A stretch of 64,000 bases of DNA from CAVLCC01 sp963624975. Lineage in GTDB: Bacteria; Actinomycetota; Coriobacteriia; Coriobacteriales; CADBOM01. Positions 34,943 through 43,376 of this stretch are shown one piece after another. The stretch spans positions 3,118 through 67,117 of the forward strand of contig CAVFRF010000046.1 in assembly GCA_963624975.1 (NCBI GenBank). The letters run 5' to 3'. Position 1 is the first letter of the stretch, and every line of letters starts with the position of its first letter. The notes under the pieces were generated by a model. It had not been told where the DNA came from. It saw only the letters and a program-made list of their open reading frames with translations, and made no database searches. The position numbers were made by a program, and so were the translations under genes.

Positions 34943-35725
34943 CTAGTGCCCTGCGGCCAGCTGAATGTACACTGCCGAGAGCAGGGTGAACACGTACGCC
35001 TGGATGCATGCCACCAGCATCTCCATGCAGTACATGGCCAGCAGCAGGACAATCCACGCGATGCTGGGAAGCGCTCCCGTGAAGGTCGCTACCGTCATGT
35101 CCTGAATGAACGGCGTGATGAACACCGTGGTGAGAATCGCGAAGGCACCCAGCGCGAGATGTCCGGCGAACATGTTGCCGAAGAGTCGGACCGACAGGGT
35201 GATGATCCTCAGGAAGGTCGAGAACACCTCGATGATCCAAATCATGATCGCAAGGGGAAGAACCAGGCCTGCGGGAGCAAACGATGCGATGTACCTCCAG
35301 AAGCCCTGCTTCTTGATGCCGTATGCGAAGAAGTAGACGAACGAAATGATGGCCAAGGCCACGTTGACGCCCATGCAGCCCGTTGCCACGGAAACTCCGG
35401 GGATAAGGCCGATGAGGTTCGAAGTGAGAATGAAGAAAAGAATGGTCATGAGGAAGGGCATGTGCTTGTCGGCCTCGGGACCGATGTTGTTGTAGCCCAC
35501 GTCCTGACGCAGCCACTCCATGAGGTGATCGATGCCGCCAGCGAAGAATCCCTGGGGAATGAGCTGAACCTTCTTAGCCGCATAGACCACGACTATGAGG
35601 CACACGATGGCGGAGATGATGAGCCAGAACGTGTACTGGCTCATGAACGGAGCGACGAGGGTGCTGTACTTCCCGTCGACCATCTCCGTCATGTGGTGGG
35701 AGAATTCCTGCATCGTTTCTTCCAT
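34943..35725 (-). CDS. atpB: ATP synthase Fo subunit a
   Basis: A 260-residue membrane stator subunit with about six helices. The essential Arg lies in RIITLSVRLFGNMFAGHLALG near residue 175. The C-terminal helix carries the Gln of CIQAYVFTLLSAVYIQLA. It forms the two half-channels for the translocated ion against the c ring. ATG with GGAGG upstream. It is separated from atpE by 123 bases and from the upstream small membrane ORF by 39 bases. Confidence 0.96.
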   Translation of the reverse strand: MEETMQEFSHHMTEMVDGKYSTLVAPFMSQYTFWLIISAIVCLIVVVYAAKKVQLIPQGFFAGGIDHLMEWLRQDVGYNNIGPEADKHMPFLMTILFFILTSNLIGLIPGVSVATGCMGVNVALAIISFVYFFAYGIKKQGFWRYIASFAPAGLVLPLAIMIWIIEVFSTFLRIITLSVRLFGNMFAGHLALGAFAILTTVFITPFIQDMTVATFTGALPSIAWIVLLLAMYCMEMLVACIQAYVFTLLSAVYIQLAAGH

Positions 35726-35764
35726 GAAAACCTGCCCTCCGCAAACTCTCTTTGTCTTGCCGCG

Positions 35765-36046
35765 CTACGACCTGTGGCCTATTGCCTCAATCGCAACGTA
35801 CACAACTACGCATCCTAGGAATGCGGCAACTTCCGATATCGCGAATGGGATGAGAGATCCTGGCGCAATCAGCTTGCAAAGCAAGATTGCCAGCAGCATG
35901 GTGAGAAACGAGATCGCAACCATTGCCACCAATAGCCCCAAAGACAAGTCTTCACCGCGGCGCCTCATACGCCTTGCGATCCTCTTGTTGAAGAGGAACG
36001 GCAGGCCACAGCACAATCCCACTGCAATCGCCACGATGATAGACAA
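35765..36046 (-). CDS. Small membrane protein, possible ATP synthase subunit I-like
   Basis: A 93-residue protein with three hydrophobic segments, separated by a very basic loop FNKRIARRMRRRG. It is the first gene of the ATP synthase run, the place where atpI-type genes encoding ring-assembly helpers usually sit. Sequence similarity alone is not decisive. The proposed start is a TTG with GGGGTG 5 bases upstream. The frame stays open for some codons further upstream without an ATG. Confidence 0.6.
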   Translation of the reverse strand: MSIIVAIAVGLCCGLPFLFNKRIARRMRRRGEDLSLGLLVAMVAISFLTMLLAILLCKLIAPGSLIPFAISEVAAFLGCVVVYVAIEAIGHRS

Positions 36047-36361
36047 GCCATCACCCCAAACAACGAAGAGTTTCCGACCTTTTCGAAAACCCCGCGAGCC
36101 GCATTCTCCACAATGCCGCCCGCCACTAGAATTGCCTACTCCAATACCTTGTCAACCGAAAACCCGAGCCCTGCACTCGTTTCATCGGAGCTTCCCGCCT
36201 TCTCCACTTTCGGCGAGCCTTGCTAACGTTGCCCCGATGGGTGTTGCGGGTGCCAGCCGCAAGTTTTCGTTTCAGAAACTATAGGCCTAAATTCGAGAAG
36301 ATGTACACACAAAATCTGCAAATTTAAGTAATCCGCCGAAACTAGTTGGCTAACGGAAACC
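36047..36361. other. Intergenic region, promoter side of the atp operon
   Basis: No gene recognised. On the minus strand a -10 like TATAGT (36283-36278) has a weak -35, GTACAT, 17 bases upstream, which is the best candidate for the atp promoter. The AT-rich part 36280-36345 suits a promoter zone. Confidence 0.4.
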
Positions 36362-36835
36362 CTATGCGGACTTTGACGGCATGTGCACCAGCTCGATGCC
36401 GGCCTCGGCTATCATCTTCTCCGAAAGCTCGTCGGGATAGGAGTTCTCGTACACGATCTTGGCGATTCCGGCGTTGATGAGGATCTTCGCGCACACTATG
36501 CAGGGCTGGTTGGTGCAATACACCGTGGCTCCGTCGATGGACACGCCGTAGCGGGCCGCCTGGATCACCGCGTTCTGCTCGGCGTGCGCTCCGCGGCACA
36601 GCTCGTGCTTCTGCCCCGAGGGAATGCCCAGCTGTTCGCGCAGGCATCCGGTGGACAGGCAGTGCTCGAGGCCGGTGGGGGCGCCGTTGTAGCCCGTGGC
36701 CAGAATGCGCTTGTCCTTCACGATGATGGCGCCCACGTGCCTGCGGATGCAGGTGGACCTTTCGGCCACGTCGCGCGTGATGGTCTGGAAGTACTCGTCC
36801 CAGCTGGGGCGGTTCGCGGTGTTCAGCTCCGACAT
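36362..36835 (-). CDS. comEB: Deoxycytidylate (dCMP) deaminase family protein
   Basis: A 157-residue zinc enzyme converting dCMP to dUMP for thymidylate synthesis. The zinc site is visible as CRGAHAEQNAV (His and catalytic Glu) and TNQPCIVCAKILINAGI (two Cys). CIRRHVGAIIVKDKRILATGYNGAPTG is the typical N-terminal strand pair. The ATG at 36835 has AAGGAG upstream, with a longer in-frame reading rejected. It lies 34 bases after rpiB and pairs functionally with ThyX at 42.6 kb, which uses dUMP. Confidence 0.93.
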   Translation of the reverse strand: MSELNTANRPSWDEYFQTITRDVAERSTCIRRHVGAIIVKDKRILATGYNGAPTGLEHCLSTGCLREQLGIPSGQKHELCRGAHAEQNAVIQAARYGVSIDGATVYCTNQPCIVCAKILINAGIAKIVYENSYPDELSEKMIAEAGIELVHMPSKSA

Positions 36836-36869
36836 GTGTGTTCTCCTTATCTGGCGACGTTTGACGGCG

Positions 36870-37313
36870 TTACCTCTCGTCTTCGATCTGGGCGATCTTG
36901 GCCAGGCGGCCTGCATGCCTGCCGCCCTCGAACTGGGCGTTGAGGAAGTTTGCGATGATCTGCTCGTTGGTCGGCTCGTCCACGAACCTGGCCGAAAGCG
37001 TGAGCACGTTGGCATCGTTGTGCTGCCTTGCCAGCGGAGCCACCTCGGGCAGCGTGACGTTGGCGGCCCTGATGCCACGGAACTTGTTGGCCGCGATGCT
37101 CATGCCTATGCCGGTGCCGCACACGAGGATGCCGAGGTCGGCCTCGCCTTTCTGCACCGCCTCGCACACCTTGCGCGCGAAGTCGGGGTAGTCGACCCTG
37201 TCGGGCCCGTTGGTTCCGAGGTTTGCGACCTGGTGCCCCAACCCCTCGACGAAGCTTGCGAGCTGGTCCTTCATCTCGGGGTCGGCATGGTCGCCGGCGA
37301 TGGCAATGCGCAT
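36870..37313 (-). CDS. rpiB: Ribose 5-phosphate isomerase B
   Basis: A 147-residue RpiB/LacAB enzyme interconverting ribose 5-phosphate and ribulose 5-phosphate. Family motifs: IAGDHAD at the start, DYPDFARKVCEAV near 42, GILVCGTGIGMSIAANKFRGIRAA near 62 (catalytic Cys and anion loop) and ARQHNDANVLTLSARF near 95. AAAGGAG precedes the ATG. First gene of a two-gene unit with the dCMP deaminase. Confidence 0.95.
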   Translation of the reverse strand: MRIAIAGDHADPEMKDQLASFVEGLGHQVANLGTNGPDRVDYPDFARKVCEAVQKGEADLGILVCGTGIGMSIAANKFRGIRAANVTLPEVAPLARQHNDANVLTLSARFVDEPTNEQIIANFLNAQFEGGRHAGRLAKIAQIEDER

Positions 37314-37399
37314 CTTTCGTCTCCTTTACATGTATGCGATATGCAGCTTGCTTTCATTCTAGGCGTTAGTGTGGATGATGCTCTGCGAGATGGGTCTTG

Positions 37400-38062
37400 T
37401 CAAACGAAGCGTCGGGCGCCAATCGCGCCCTCGCGAACCACCTCGGGACGCTCGCCGGTGCACACCACGACGGTCGAGGGCACGCCTCCCTCGATGGTGC
37501 CTCCGGCCAGCACCACCGGCACCAGCTCGCAGATGCGCGGGTCCAGCTCGCCGGAGTCGCCCACCGCGTCGATGCCGCTCATGTTGGCGCTGGTGGTGGC
37601 CAGCGGCGATTGCAGCTCGCGCATGAGGGCCAGCGCCACCGGGCTGTCGGGCACGCGTAGCGCGATGGTCGAGCCGCTGCCCCGGAAGGCCTCGGGCACC
37701 GCATCGCCAGCTTCGACGACCAGGGTGAGAGGCCCCGGCCACAGCTCGCGTGCAAAATCGAGGCAGTAGCCGCGGACGTTGCGGCCATAGCGCTCGATGT
37801 CGTCGGCGCCGGGCACCAGCCAGGGAATGGCCTTGCTGCGGTCGCGCTGCTTTATATCGAAGAGAAGGCCCGGGTCGGTGGTATCGCGCACCGCCACCCC
37901 GATGCCGTACACGGTGTCGGTTGGAAAGATGGCGGCGTGACCTTCGGCGAGAAATCCAGCGGCACGCTCGATTGCGTGCTGGTCGGGATGTTCGAGGTCG
38001 ACTTGCACGAAGTTCTCTGCGTCGCGATGCCCCTCCGGAATGCGCGTTGGTTCTGCCATCAT
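37400..38062 (-). CDS. tsaC: L-threonylcarbamoyladenylate synthase
   Basis: A 220-residue YrdC/Sua5-type enzyme making threonylcarbamoyl-AMP for the t6A37 modification of ANN-decoding tRNAs. AIFPTDTVYGIGVAV near 44, IKQRDRSKAIPWLVP near 70 (KxR-type motif), PGPLTLVVE near 110 and PLATTSANMSG near 152 are the conserved stretches. It has the YrdC domain only, not the longer Sua5 tail. Start codon ATGATG overlaps the prmC stop, with AGGAGG 5 bases upstream. Confidence 0.93.
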   Translation of the reverse strand: MMAEPTRIPEGHRDAENFVQVDLEHPDQHAIERAAGFLAEGHAAIFPTDTVYGIGVAVRDTTDPGLLFDIKQRDRSKAIPWLVPGADDIERYGRNVRGYCLDFARELWPGPLTLVVEAGDAVPEAFRGSGSTIALRVPDSPVALALMRELQSPLATTSANMSGIDAVGDSGELDPRICELVPVVLAGGTIEGGVPSTVVVCTGERPEVVREGAIGARRFV

Positions 38063-38976
38063 CTGGACCTCCTCGCCTCGATGATCCTATCCCTGCCCGC
38101 AAGGTCGCGCACGACCTCCACGTGGTCGAACCCGATGCCGGCTGCGCTGCGGCATACCTCGCATGCCGCGTCCAGCGTGTCTTCGTCAAGCTCGCAGATC
38201 AGATAGCCTCCCGGCGCCAGATGTCCGGCGCACCCTGCCACTATGCGGCGGAAGGTGTCGAGCCCGTCGGCTCCCCCGTCGAGCGCCGCCATGGGTTCGA
38301 AGTCCACGACCTCGCGCGGCATCGCCGCGATCTTGGCAGTTGGGATATACGGAGGGTTGGAGAGCACGATGTCGAACATGGCATCCCCCATCGGCTCGAA
38401 GAGGTCGCCCTCGCGGGCATCGACCCTGTCGCCCACGCCCAAGGCGCGAGCATTGTCGGAAGTGAGGGCGACTGCCTCGCTCGAAATGTCGCTGGCCATC
38501 ACCCGCACGTGCGCGCATTCGGAAGCCATCGACACCGCGATGGTTCCGCTGCCGCAGCAGAGGTCGGCCACGAGGAGACCGTCGTCGCGTTCGCCCAGCA
38601 GCGCGTTCGCCGCTGCTAGCGCGCGGTCGACCAGCACCTCGGTCTCGGGCCTGGGGATGAAAACGCCGCGCCTGCATTCGAGGTCGGCGAATCGGAATGG
38701 AGCCTTGCCGCAGATGTACTGCACAGGCTCGCCGGCAGCGCGCCTCTCGAGGGCGCCTGCAAGGGTCGCCAGCCCCTGCTCGCCGATCGAAGCATCGGGC
38801 CGCATGGCCATGTCGCTGGGCGACACGTCGAGCAGGTACCACATGAAGAGCCTTGCGTTCTGCTGCGCCTGCTCGTCGCCGGCCTCGGCCAGAAAGCCGG
38901 CGGCTGCACGAAAGGCCTCGCTCGCAGAGCGCGCCGTGGCAAGCGCCGCCAGAGCCGCGCCTTCGCTAGACTGCAT
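38059..38976 (-). CDS. prmC: Release factor glutamine methyltransferase
   Basis: A 305-residue SAM-dependent enzyme that methylates the GGQ glutamine of release factors. VADLCCGSGTIAVSMASE near 130 binds SAM, and IVLSNPPYIP near 200 is the diagnostic NPPY motif. The N-terminal helical substrate domain is present. It overlaps prfA by 11 bases and tsaC by an ATGA, the common prfA-prmC-tsaC order, so substrate and modifier are translationally linked. Confidence 0.95.
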   Translation of the reverse strand: MQSSEGAALAALATARSASEAFRAAAGFLAEAGDEQAQQNARLFMWYLLDVSPSDMAMRPDASIGEQGLATLAGALERRAAGEPVQYICGKAPFRFADLECRRGVFIPRPETEVLVDRALAAANALLGERDDGLLVADLCCGSGTIAVSMASECAHVRVMASDISSEAVALTSDNARALGVGDRVDAREGDLFEPMGDAMFDIVLSNPPYIPTAKIAAMPREVVDFEPMAALDGGADGLDTFRRIVAGCAGHLAPGGYLICELDEDTLDAACEVCRSAAGIGFDHVEVVRDLAGRDRIIEARRSR

Positions 38977-40042
38977 CTTCCAGACGCTTCGCGCGGTCGG
39001 CAGCCACCAGCGCCGTTACCAGCTCCTCGAGGCCGCTGCTGCCCTGCCCGAGCAGCACTCCGTTGTAGGTGCCGTTGTAGCCGATGCGGTGGTCGGTGAC
39101 CCTGTCCTGCGGCGCGTTGTAGGTGCGGATCTTCTCCGCCCTGTCGCCCGAGCCGATCTGGCTGCGCCTCTCGGCGCCGATGGCCGCCTGCTGCTCGGCC
39201 AGCATCTTGTCGTAGATCCTGGCGCGCAGCATCTGCATTGCCACCACCTTGTTCTGCAGCTGCGACTTCTGGTCCTGCGACTGCGCCACTATACCGGTGG
39301 GAAGGTGCGTGATGCGCACGGCGGAGTCGGTGGTGTTCACGCACTGGCCGCCAGGTCCGCTCGCGCGGTACACGTCCACGCGGATGTCGTTCTGGTCGAT
39401 CTCGACCTCCACGTCGTCCACTTCGGGAAGCACGGCCACCGTGGCGGTGGAGGTGTGGATGCGGCCTTGCGACTCGGTCTTGGGCACGCGCTGCACGCGG
39501 TGCACGCCGCTCTCGAACTTCATGATCGAGTAGACCTTGTCGCCCGAAACCTTGAACGACACTTCCTTGTATCCGCCCGCATCGGACGGAGAGGAGCCGA
39601 GCATCTCGGTCTTCCAGCCGCGATGGTCGGCGAAGCTCGTGTACATCTTGAAGAGGTCGCCAGCGAAGATGGCCGCCTCGTCGCCGCCGGCGCCGGCGCG
39701 GATCTCGACGATGATGTCCTTGTCGTCGTTGGGATCGGAGGGCAGGAGCATGATCTTGATGTCGTCCTCCAGCTCGGCCAGGCTCTTCTCGTTCTCGGCA
39801 ATTTCTTCCTGAGCCATGGCCTTCATGTCGGGGTCGTTCTCGGTCTTGAGCAGCTCCTTGGCATACTCGATTTCGTCCAGCGCGTGGATGTACTCCTGCG
39901 CCTTCTTGGCCAGCGGCGCCTGGTTGGCATGCTCCTTGGCCACCTTGGCGTACTCTTTCTGATTGCCCACGACGCTCGGGTCGCCCAGGCGACCTTCAAG
40001 CTCTTCGAATGCCTTTATGATTTTCTCGAGTTTGTCTCGCAT
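38966..40042 (-). CDS. prfA: Peptide chain release factor 1
   Basis: A 358-residue class I release factor for UAA/UAG. The catalytic GGQ lies in ASGPGGQCVNTT near residue 227. The codon-recognition tripeptide is PKT in QRVPKTESQGRIHTS near 185, the PxT type of RF1 rather than SPF of RF2. The N-terminal helical domain is complete. First gene of the prfA-prmC-tsaC unit. AGGAG lies about 10 bases before the ATG. Confidence 0.96.
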   Translation of the reverse strand: MRDKLEKIIKAFEELEGRLGDPSVVGNQKEYAKVAKEHANQAPLAKKAQEYIHALDEIEYAKELLKTENDPDMKAMAQEEIAENEKSLAELEDDIKIMLLPSDPNDDKDIIVEIRAGAGGDEAAIFAGDLFKMYTSFADHRGWKTEMLGSSPSDAGGYKEVSFKVSGDKVYSIMKFESGVHRVQRVPKTESQGRIHTSTATVAVLPEVDDVEVEIDQNDIRVDVYRASGPGGQCVNTTDSAVRITHLPTGIVAQSQDQKSQLQNKVVAMQMLRARIYDKMLAEQQAAIGAERRSQIGSGDRAEKIRTYNAPQDRVTDHRIGYNGTYNGVLLGQGSSGLEELVTALVAADRAKRLEDAV

Positions 40043-40058
40043 TTTGCAACTGCTCCTA

Positions 40059-40087
40059 TTGACCCCAAAGCGAACAGAACCGATGAT
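40059..40087 (+). promoter_or_regulatory. Candidate promoter of the UbiA-like gene
   Basis: TTGACC followed after 17 bases by GATGAT lies about 44 bases before the ATG at 40131. The -10 box is imperfect. Confidence 0.35.
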
Positions 40088-40130
40088 AGCACACGCATAT
40101 GCTGCAAAACCGGATGCCTAGGGGATATGG

Positions 40131-41189
40131 ATGCACTTGAAGGATGCCAGCGATAGCCAAACCACCGCTCGCAAGCCAGAAGAGAGACGTGCCGCAGACG
40201 ACTTGGCCCGCTGGGGCGATGCCATGCAGCCCGCCACTTTCGCGTTTCCGCTTGCCGCGGCGCTCGTGGTCGGAGGCGTGTGCGGCTACTTCGGAAAGGC
40301 CTCGGCACTCCAGCTGGCGCTCACCGCGCTCACCGCGGTGAGCATGCAGCTCGCAAACAACGTGGCACGGGTCTACGGCGACCGCATCGACCGGCACAGC
40401 GCGCACACCGAATACTACGAGCGCAAGTTCGCCAAGTACCGCAGCGCGGGTGCCGCGGGCAGGATGGAGGCACCGATGCAGGGAGCCGTGATCGACTCGT
40501 CCGCGATTCGCCTGCGCGCGATGCTGGCGCTCTCGGCCGCTGCCGCGCTGGTGCTGGGCTACGCGCTGATCGTGTCGTGCATCGGGGCCGGCAACGCCGC
40601 GGCCAGCATGGCGGCGCTCACGTGCCATGTGCTCGCCGTGGGAATCCTGCTGACGAGGTACCTCGGCCCATGGTGCTTCGGCTACCGCACTTATGGCAAC
40701 ATCGTGCTGTTCGTTCTGCTGGCCGTGTGCTCGGGCGAAAGCCTCCTGCTGCTGATGGGAACGTTCGTGCCGGTGCTGGCCTACCCCGCGCTCGCGCTGG
40801 CCTCGCTCGGCGTGGCCGCGGCCAACATGCGCGACCTCGCATGCGAGAGGCACGACGTGGAGATGTCGCACACGCGCACCCCGAGACGCACCATTCCGCT
40901 TTCCGCAGGGTTCAAGGGAGCTGTGATCTGCCAGGCCGCATTCGAGACGCTCGGCGCGGTGTGGCTGGTGATGTTCCCGGCCGCCGTCGGAGCGGCCAAC
41001 ATCTGGAACTACGCGTTCGCCATATTCTTCATCCCCATGGCGAGCGACCTCGTGTCTATCCTGCGCGCCAAGCCCGACGACGTCGGGGCGTTGCAGAAGT
41101 CGCTGAGCGTATCGATGCTGTTGCTTGGAGCGGCATTCTTCCTGAGCCTGGCATCGGGCAACATGGCGACGCTGCTGGCGCTCGCCTAG
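40131..41189 (+). CDS. UbiA/MenA-like membrane protein with degenerate first motif
   Basis: A 352-residue polytopic protein with about eight to nine helices, resembling 1,4-dihydroxy-2-naphthoate prenyltransferase MenA. The first Asp-rich motif, normally NDxxDxxxD, reads NNVARVYGD, so two prenyl-diphosphate-binding Asp are lost. The second motif reads NMRDLACERHD, closer to the expected DxxxD. LTRYLGPWCFGYRTYGNIVLF is also MenA-like. It may be a divergent prenyltransferase or a family member with changed chemistry. It overlaps the convergent DUF1385 gene by 4 bases. Confidence 0.6.
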   Translation: MHLKDASDSQTTARKPEERRAADDLARWGDAMQPATFAFPLAAALVVGGVCGYFGKASALQLALTALTAVSMQLANNVARVYGDRIDRHSAHTEYYERKFAKYRSAGAAGRMEAPMQGAVIDSSAIRLRAMLALSAAAALVLGYALIVSCIGAGNAAASMAALTCHVLAVGILLTRYLGPWCFGYRTYGNIVLFVLLAVCSGESLLLLMGTFVPVLAYPALALASLGVAAANMRDLACERHDVEMSHTRTPRRTIPLSAGFKGAVICQAAFETLGAVWLVMFPAAVGAANIWNYAFAIFFIPMASDLVSILRAKPDDVGALQKSLSVSMLLLGAAFFLSLASGNMATLLALA

Positions 41190-42529
41190 CGCATGCCGGC
41201 GGTCGTGATGGAAGCCGTGACGACGGACGAAGCTGTCGCGGCATGCGGAGCGCTCGCGGTCACGGCGTCGCCGCTCATTCGCGCGGCGCGGCAAGCGGCC
41301 TCCTCGCAGGCAGGATCGCCCTCGGCAGCCGCAGCTTCCGCAGCCTCCGCACAGCCAGAGCCCTCTCCCGCTGCTGCGGCGGCCTCCGCCTCTTCACGCG
41401 CAAGCACCGCCTTCATGGCGGCTATGGCGCACTCGAGCATCGACTCGTCAGGCTCGGCCGTGGTGAGCTTCTGCATCTGCAGGCCCGGCCACAGCACCAC
41501 CTTCACCAGCTTCTTCTCCGGGTGCGCGCCCGCCCACTTGACCGTAAGCTCGTAGCCCAGACCTGCCACCACCGGCACCAGCACGATGCGCGAAAGCACG
41601 ATCACGGCGAACTGCCCGGGTCCCGCCTCGAGTCCCATCGCCAGGCAGACCTCTTTGATGGGCGCAAACGAGAACACGATGATGGCCAATATGAGCGTCA
41701 TTATCAGAAACGCGGTGCCGCACCTCACGTGCAGGGTGGTGAACTGCGCGGCGTTTTGCGGAGTAAGTTCGAGACCGTGCTCGAAGCAGTGGATGGTCTT
41801 GTGCTCGGCGCCGTGGTACATGTACATGCGCTTGATGTCTTTCATGAACGAGATGCCCCACACATACAGGATGAAGATGGCCACGCGCACGATGCCGTCC
41901 ACGATGTTCCACACGATGGGGTTGGAGTTGTAGTCGCCCACCACGAGGTTGGTGAGAAATGCCGGCAGCATGATGAACGCCGCAAGGCCCAGCGCAACTC
42001 CCAGCACGGTGCCCAGGATGAGCACGCCCTTGCTTTCGGGATCGCCGCCTTCGGCAGACGCGGCTTCAGCAGCAGCGCCGGTCGCAGGCGCATCAACCTG
42101 CGCATCGCCCGGCGCGTCGGCAAGCAGGACCTCCGCAGGATCCGCCTCGCTGGTAACGGTGAGCGAATCGAGCGCGGCCTGGACATCGTCCTGCGAGCCG
42201 CCGTCGCTCTCCTCCTCGTTCTCGAAGTCGAAGGCGTTGTCGGCTGCAATCTCGAGCGCCTTGTAGCCTAAAACCAGCGACTCCACGAGCGCGCGGCACC
42301 CGCGAACCACGGGCCAGTACAGCCACTTGTGCTTGTCGGGACGCGTGGGCAAGTCGTGTTCTTCGATGTAGATGCCGCCGTCGGGGGTCCTCACCGCGGC
42401 AGCCCAGTTGTACTTGCCGCGCATCATCACGCCCTCGATGAGCGCCTGCCCGCCGATGTGGGTCTGGCACAGCACGCCCTCGGTGTCTTGCGCCCTCTTT
42501 ATGTCGCTTGCCTGCTTGCTTCGGGACAT
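41186..42529 (-). CDS. DUF1385 (YqhQ-like) membrane protein with acidic insert and Ala-rich tail
   Basis: About 447 residues. The family signature QTHIGGQALIEGVMMRGKYNWAAAVRTPDG is near residue 25. About four membrane helices follow, together with YHGAEHKTIHCFEHGLELTP and the conserved CGTAFLIMTLIL. Two non-family regions stand out: an acidic/Ala-rich insert (about 105-175) and a C-terminal Ala/Glu-rich tail of some 75 residues. The molecular function of DUF1385 proteins is not established to my knowledge. I choose the ATG at 42529; the frame is open further upstream into thyX. The ribosome site is weak. Confidence 0.82.
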   Translation of the reverse strand: MSRSKQASDIKRAQDTEGVLCQTHIGGQALIEGVMMRGKYNWAAAVRTPDGGIYIEEHDLPTRPDKHKWLYWPVVRGCRALVESLVLGYKALEIAADNAFDFENEEESDGGSQDDVQAALDSLTVTSEADPAEVLLADAPGDAQVDAPATGAAAEAASAEGGDPESKGVLILGTVLGVALGLAAFIMLPAFLTNLVVGDYNSNPIVWNIVDGIVRVAIFILYVWGISFMKDIKRMYMYHGAEHKTIHCFEHGLELTPQNAAQFTTLHVRCGTAFLIMTLILAIIVFSFAPIKEVCLAMGLEAGPGQFAVIVLSRIVLVPVVAGLGYELTVKWAGAHPEKKLVKVVLWPGLQMQKLTTAEPDESMLECAIAAMKAVLAREEAEAAAAAGEGSGCAEAAEAAAAEGDPACEEAACRAARMSGDAVTASAPHAATASSVVTASITTAGMR

Positions 42530-42558
42530 GTTGGTGAGCAAACTCTCTGTCGCAGCGG

Positions 42559-43239
42559 CTAGCCGCGCGAAACCTTCTCGAACGGATGACCGCACGACAT
42601 GCGGCCCTCGGGGCATCCGGTGCGCACGCAGGGCGCTCCGGCATCCATGAAGATGAACGGCGCCGTGGGCCTTGCCAGCTCCAGCATGCGGTCGGCCAGC
42701 TCGCGAATCTCCCACTGGGCCCTGTTGCAGCAGCGCACCTCGAAGAAGTGCAGCAGCTCGCGGATGTTCATGGTCACCACGATCTTGGTCTCGCAGGCGT
42801 TGGGCAGCACGTAGCGCGCGTCCTCGGCGGGCACTCCGGCCTCGGCCAGCCTGCGGTAGGCATCGTAGGACGCGGCCATGGCCTCGTCGAAGATCGCCCT
42901 GAGCTTGGGGTCGGCGTTCACCGTGTCGGGCACCACCACGTTGGGAGCCTCGTCGAAGCGCACGTAGCGCTGCGACTGCTGGTTGAAGCTCGCAAGTCGA
43001 TGCCTCACGAGCTGGTGGGTGAGCGCACGGCTCACGCCATCTATGGCGAAGGTGTAGGAGGCGTGCTCGAGCGTCGAGTGATGACCGGAGGCCAGAATCG
43101 TCGACAGCACCTTGTGCACGGCCTCGTCCGACATCTTCTCGTTAAGCTCTGCCGCGCCCACCGGCGAATAGCAGAGCCTGGCCGCAGTGGCCACGACCCT
43201 CTCGGGGTCTTGAGTGTGATAGAGAAGCTCGACGTTCAT
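42559..43239 (-). CDS. thyX: Flavin-dependent thymidylate synthase
   Basis: About 226 residues. ThyX makes dTMP from dUMP using FAD, NADPH and methylene-tetrahydrofolate. The signature RHRLASFNQQSQRY (RHRxxS motif) is near residue 80. LASGHHSTLEHASYTFAIDGVSR and NACETKIVVTMNIRELLHFF are typical. The C terminus has an extra Cys/Gly-rich stretch (CVRTGCPEGRMSCGHPF). The upstream ATG at 43251 abuts GGAGG directly, so I prefer the ATG at 43239; a GTG between them is possible. Confidence 0.93.
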   Translation of the reverse strand: MNVELLYHTQDPERVVATAARLCYSPVGAAELNEKMSDEAVHKVLSTILASGHHSTLEHASYTFAIDGVSRALTHQLVRHRLASFNQQSQRYVRFDEAPNVVVPDTVNADPKLRAIFDEAMAASYDAYRRLAEAGVPAEDARYVLPNACETKIVVTMNIRELLHFFEVRCCNRAQWEIRELADRMLELARPTAPFIFMDAGAPCVRTGCPEGRMSCGHPFEKVSRG

Positions 43240-43309
43240 GCTGTGCACCATCCTCCCTGGTATAGCGGGCCCGGCGCCGCCGCACGGCTCGAAACCCGCT
43301 CACATACAC

Positions 43310-43353
43310 AGATAGCCGCGACGGGATTCCAAACTCCCATGTCGCGGCTATCT
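43310..43353 (-). terminator. Hairpin after rpmE
   Basis: Perfect 13-base arms AGATAGCCGCGAC and GTCGCGGCTATCT with an 18-base loop lie 24 bases past the rpmE stop. No clear U tract follows, so it may act as a weak or Rho-assisted end. Confidence 0.5.
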
Positions 43354-43376
43354 GAGCTAGCTCAACTTGGAAAACG

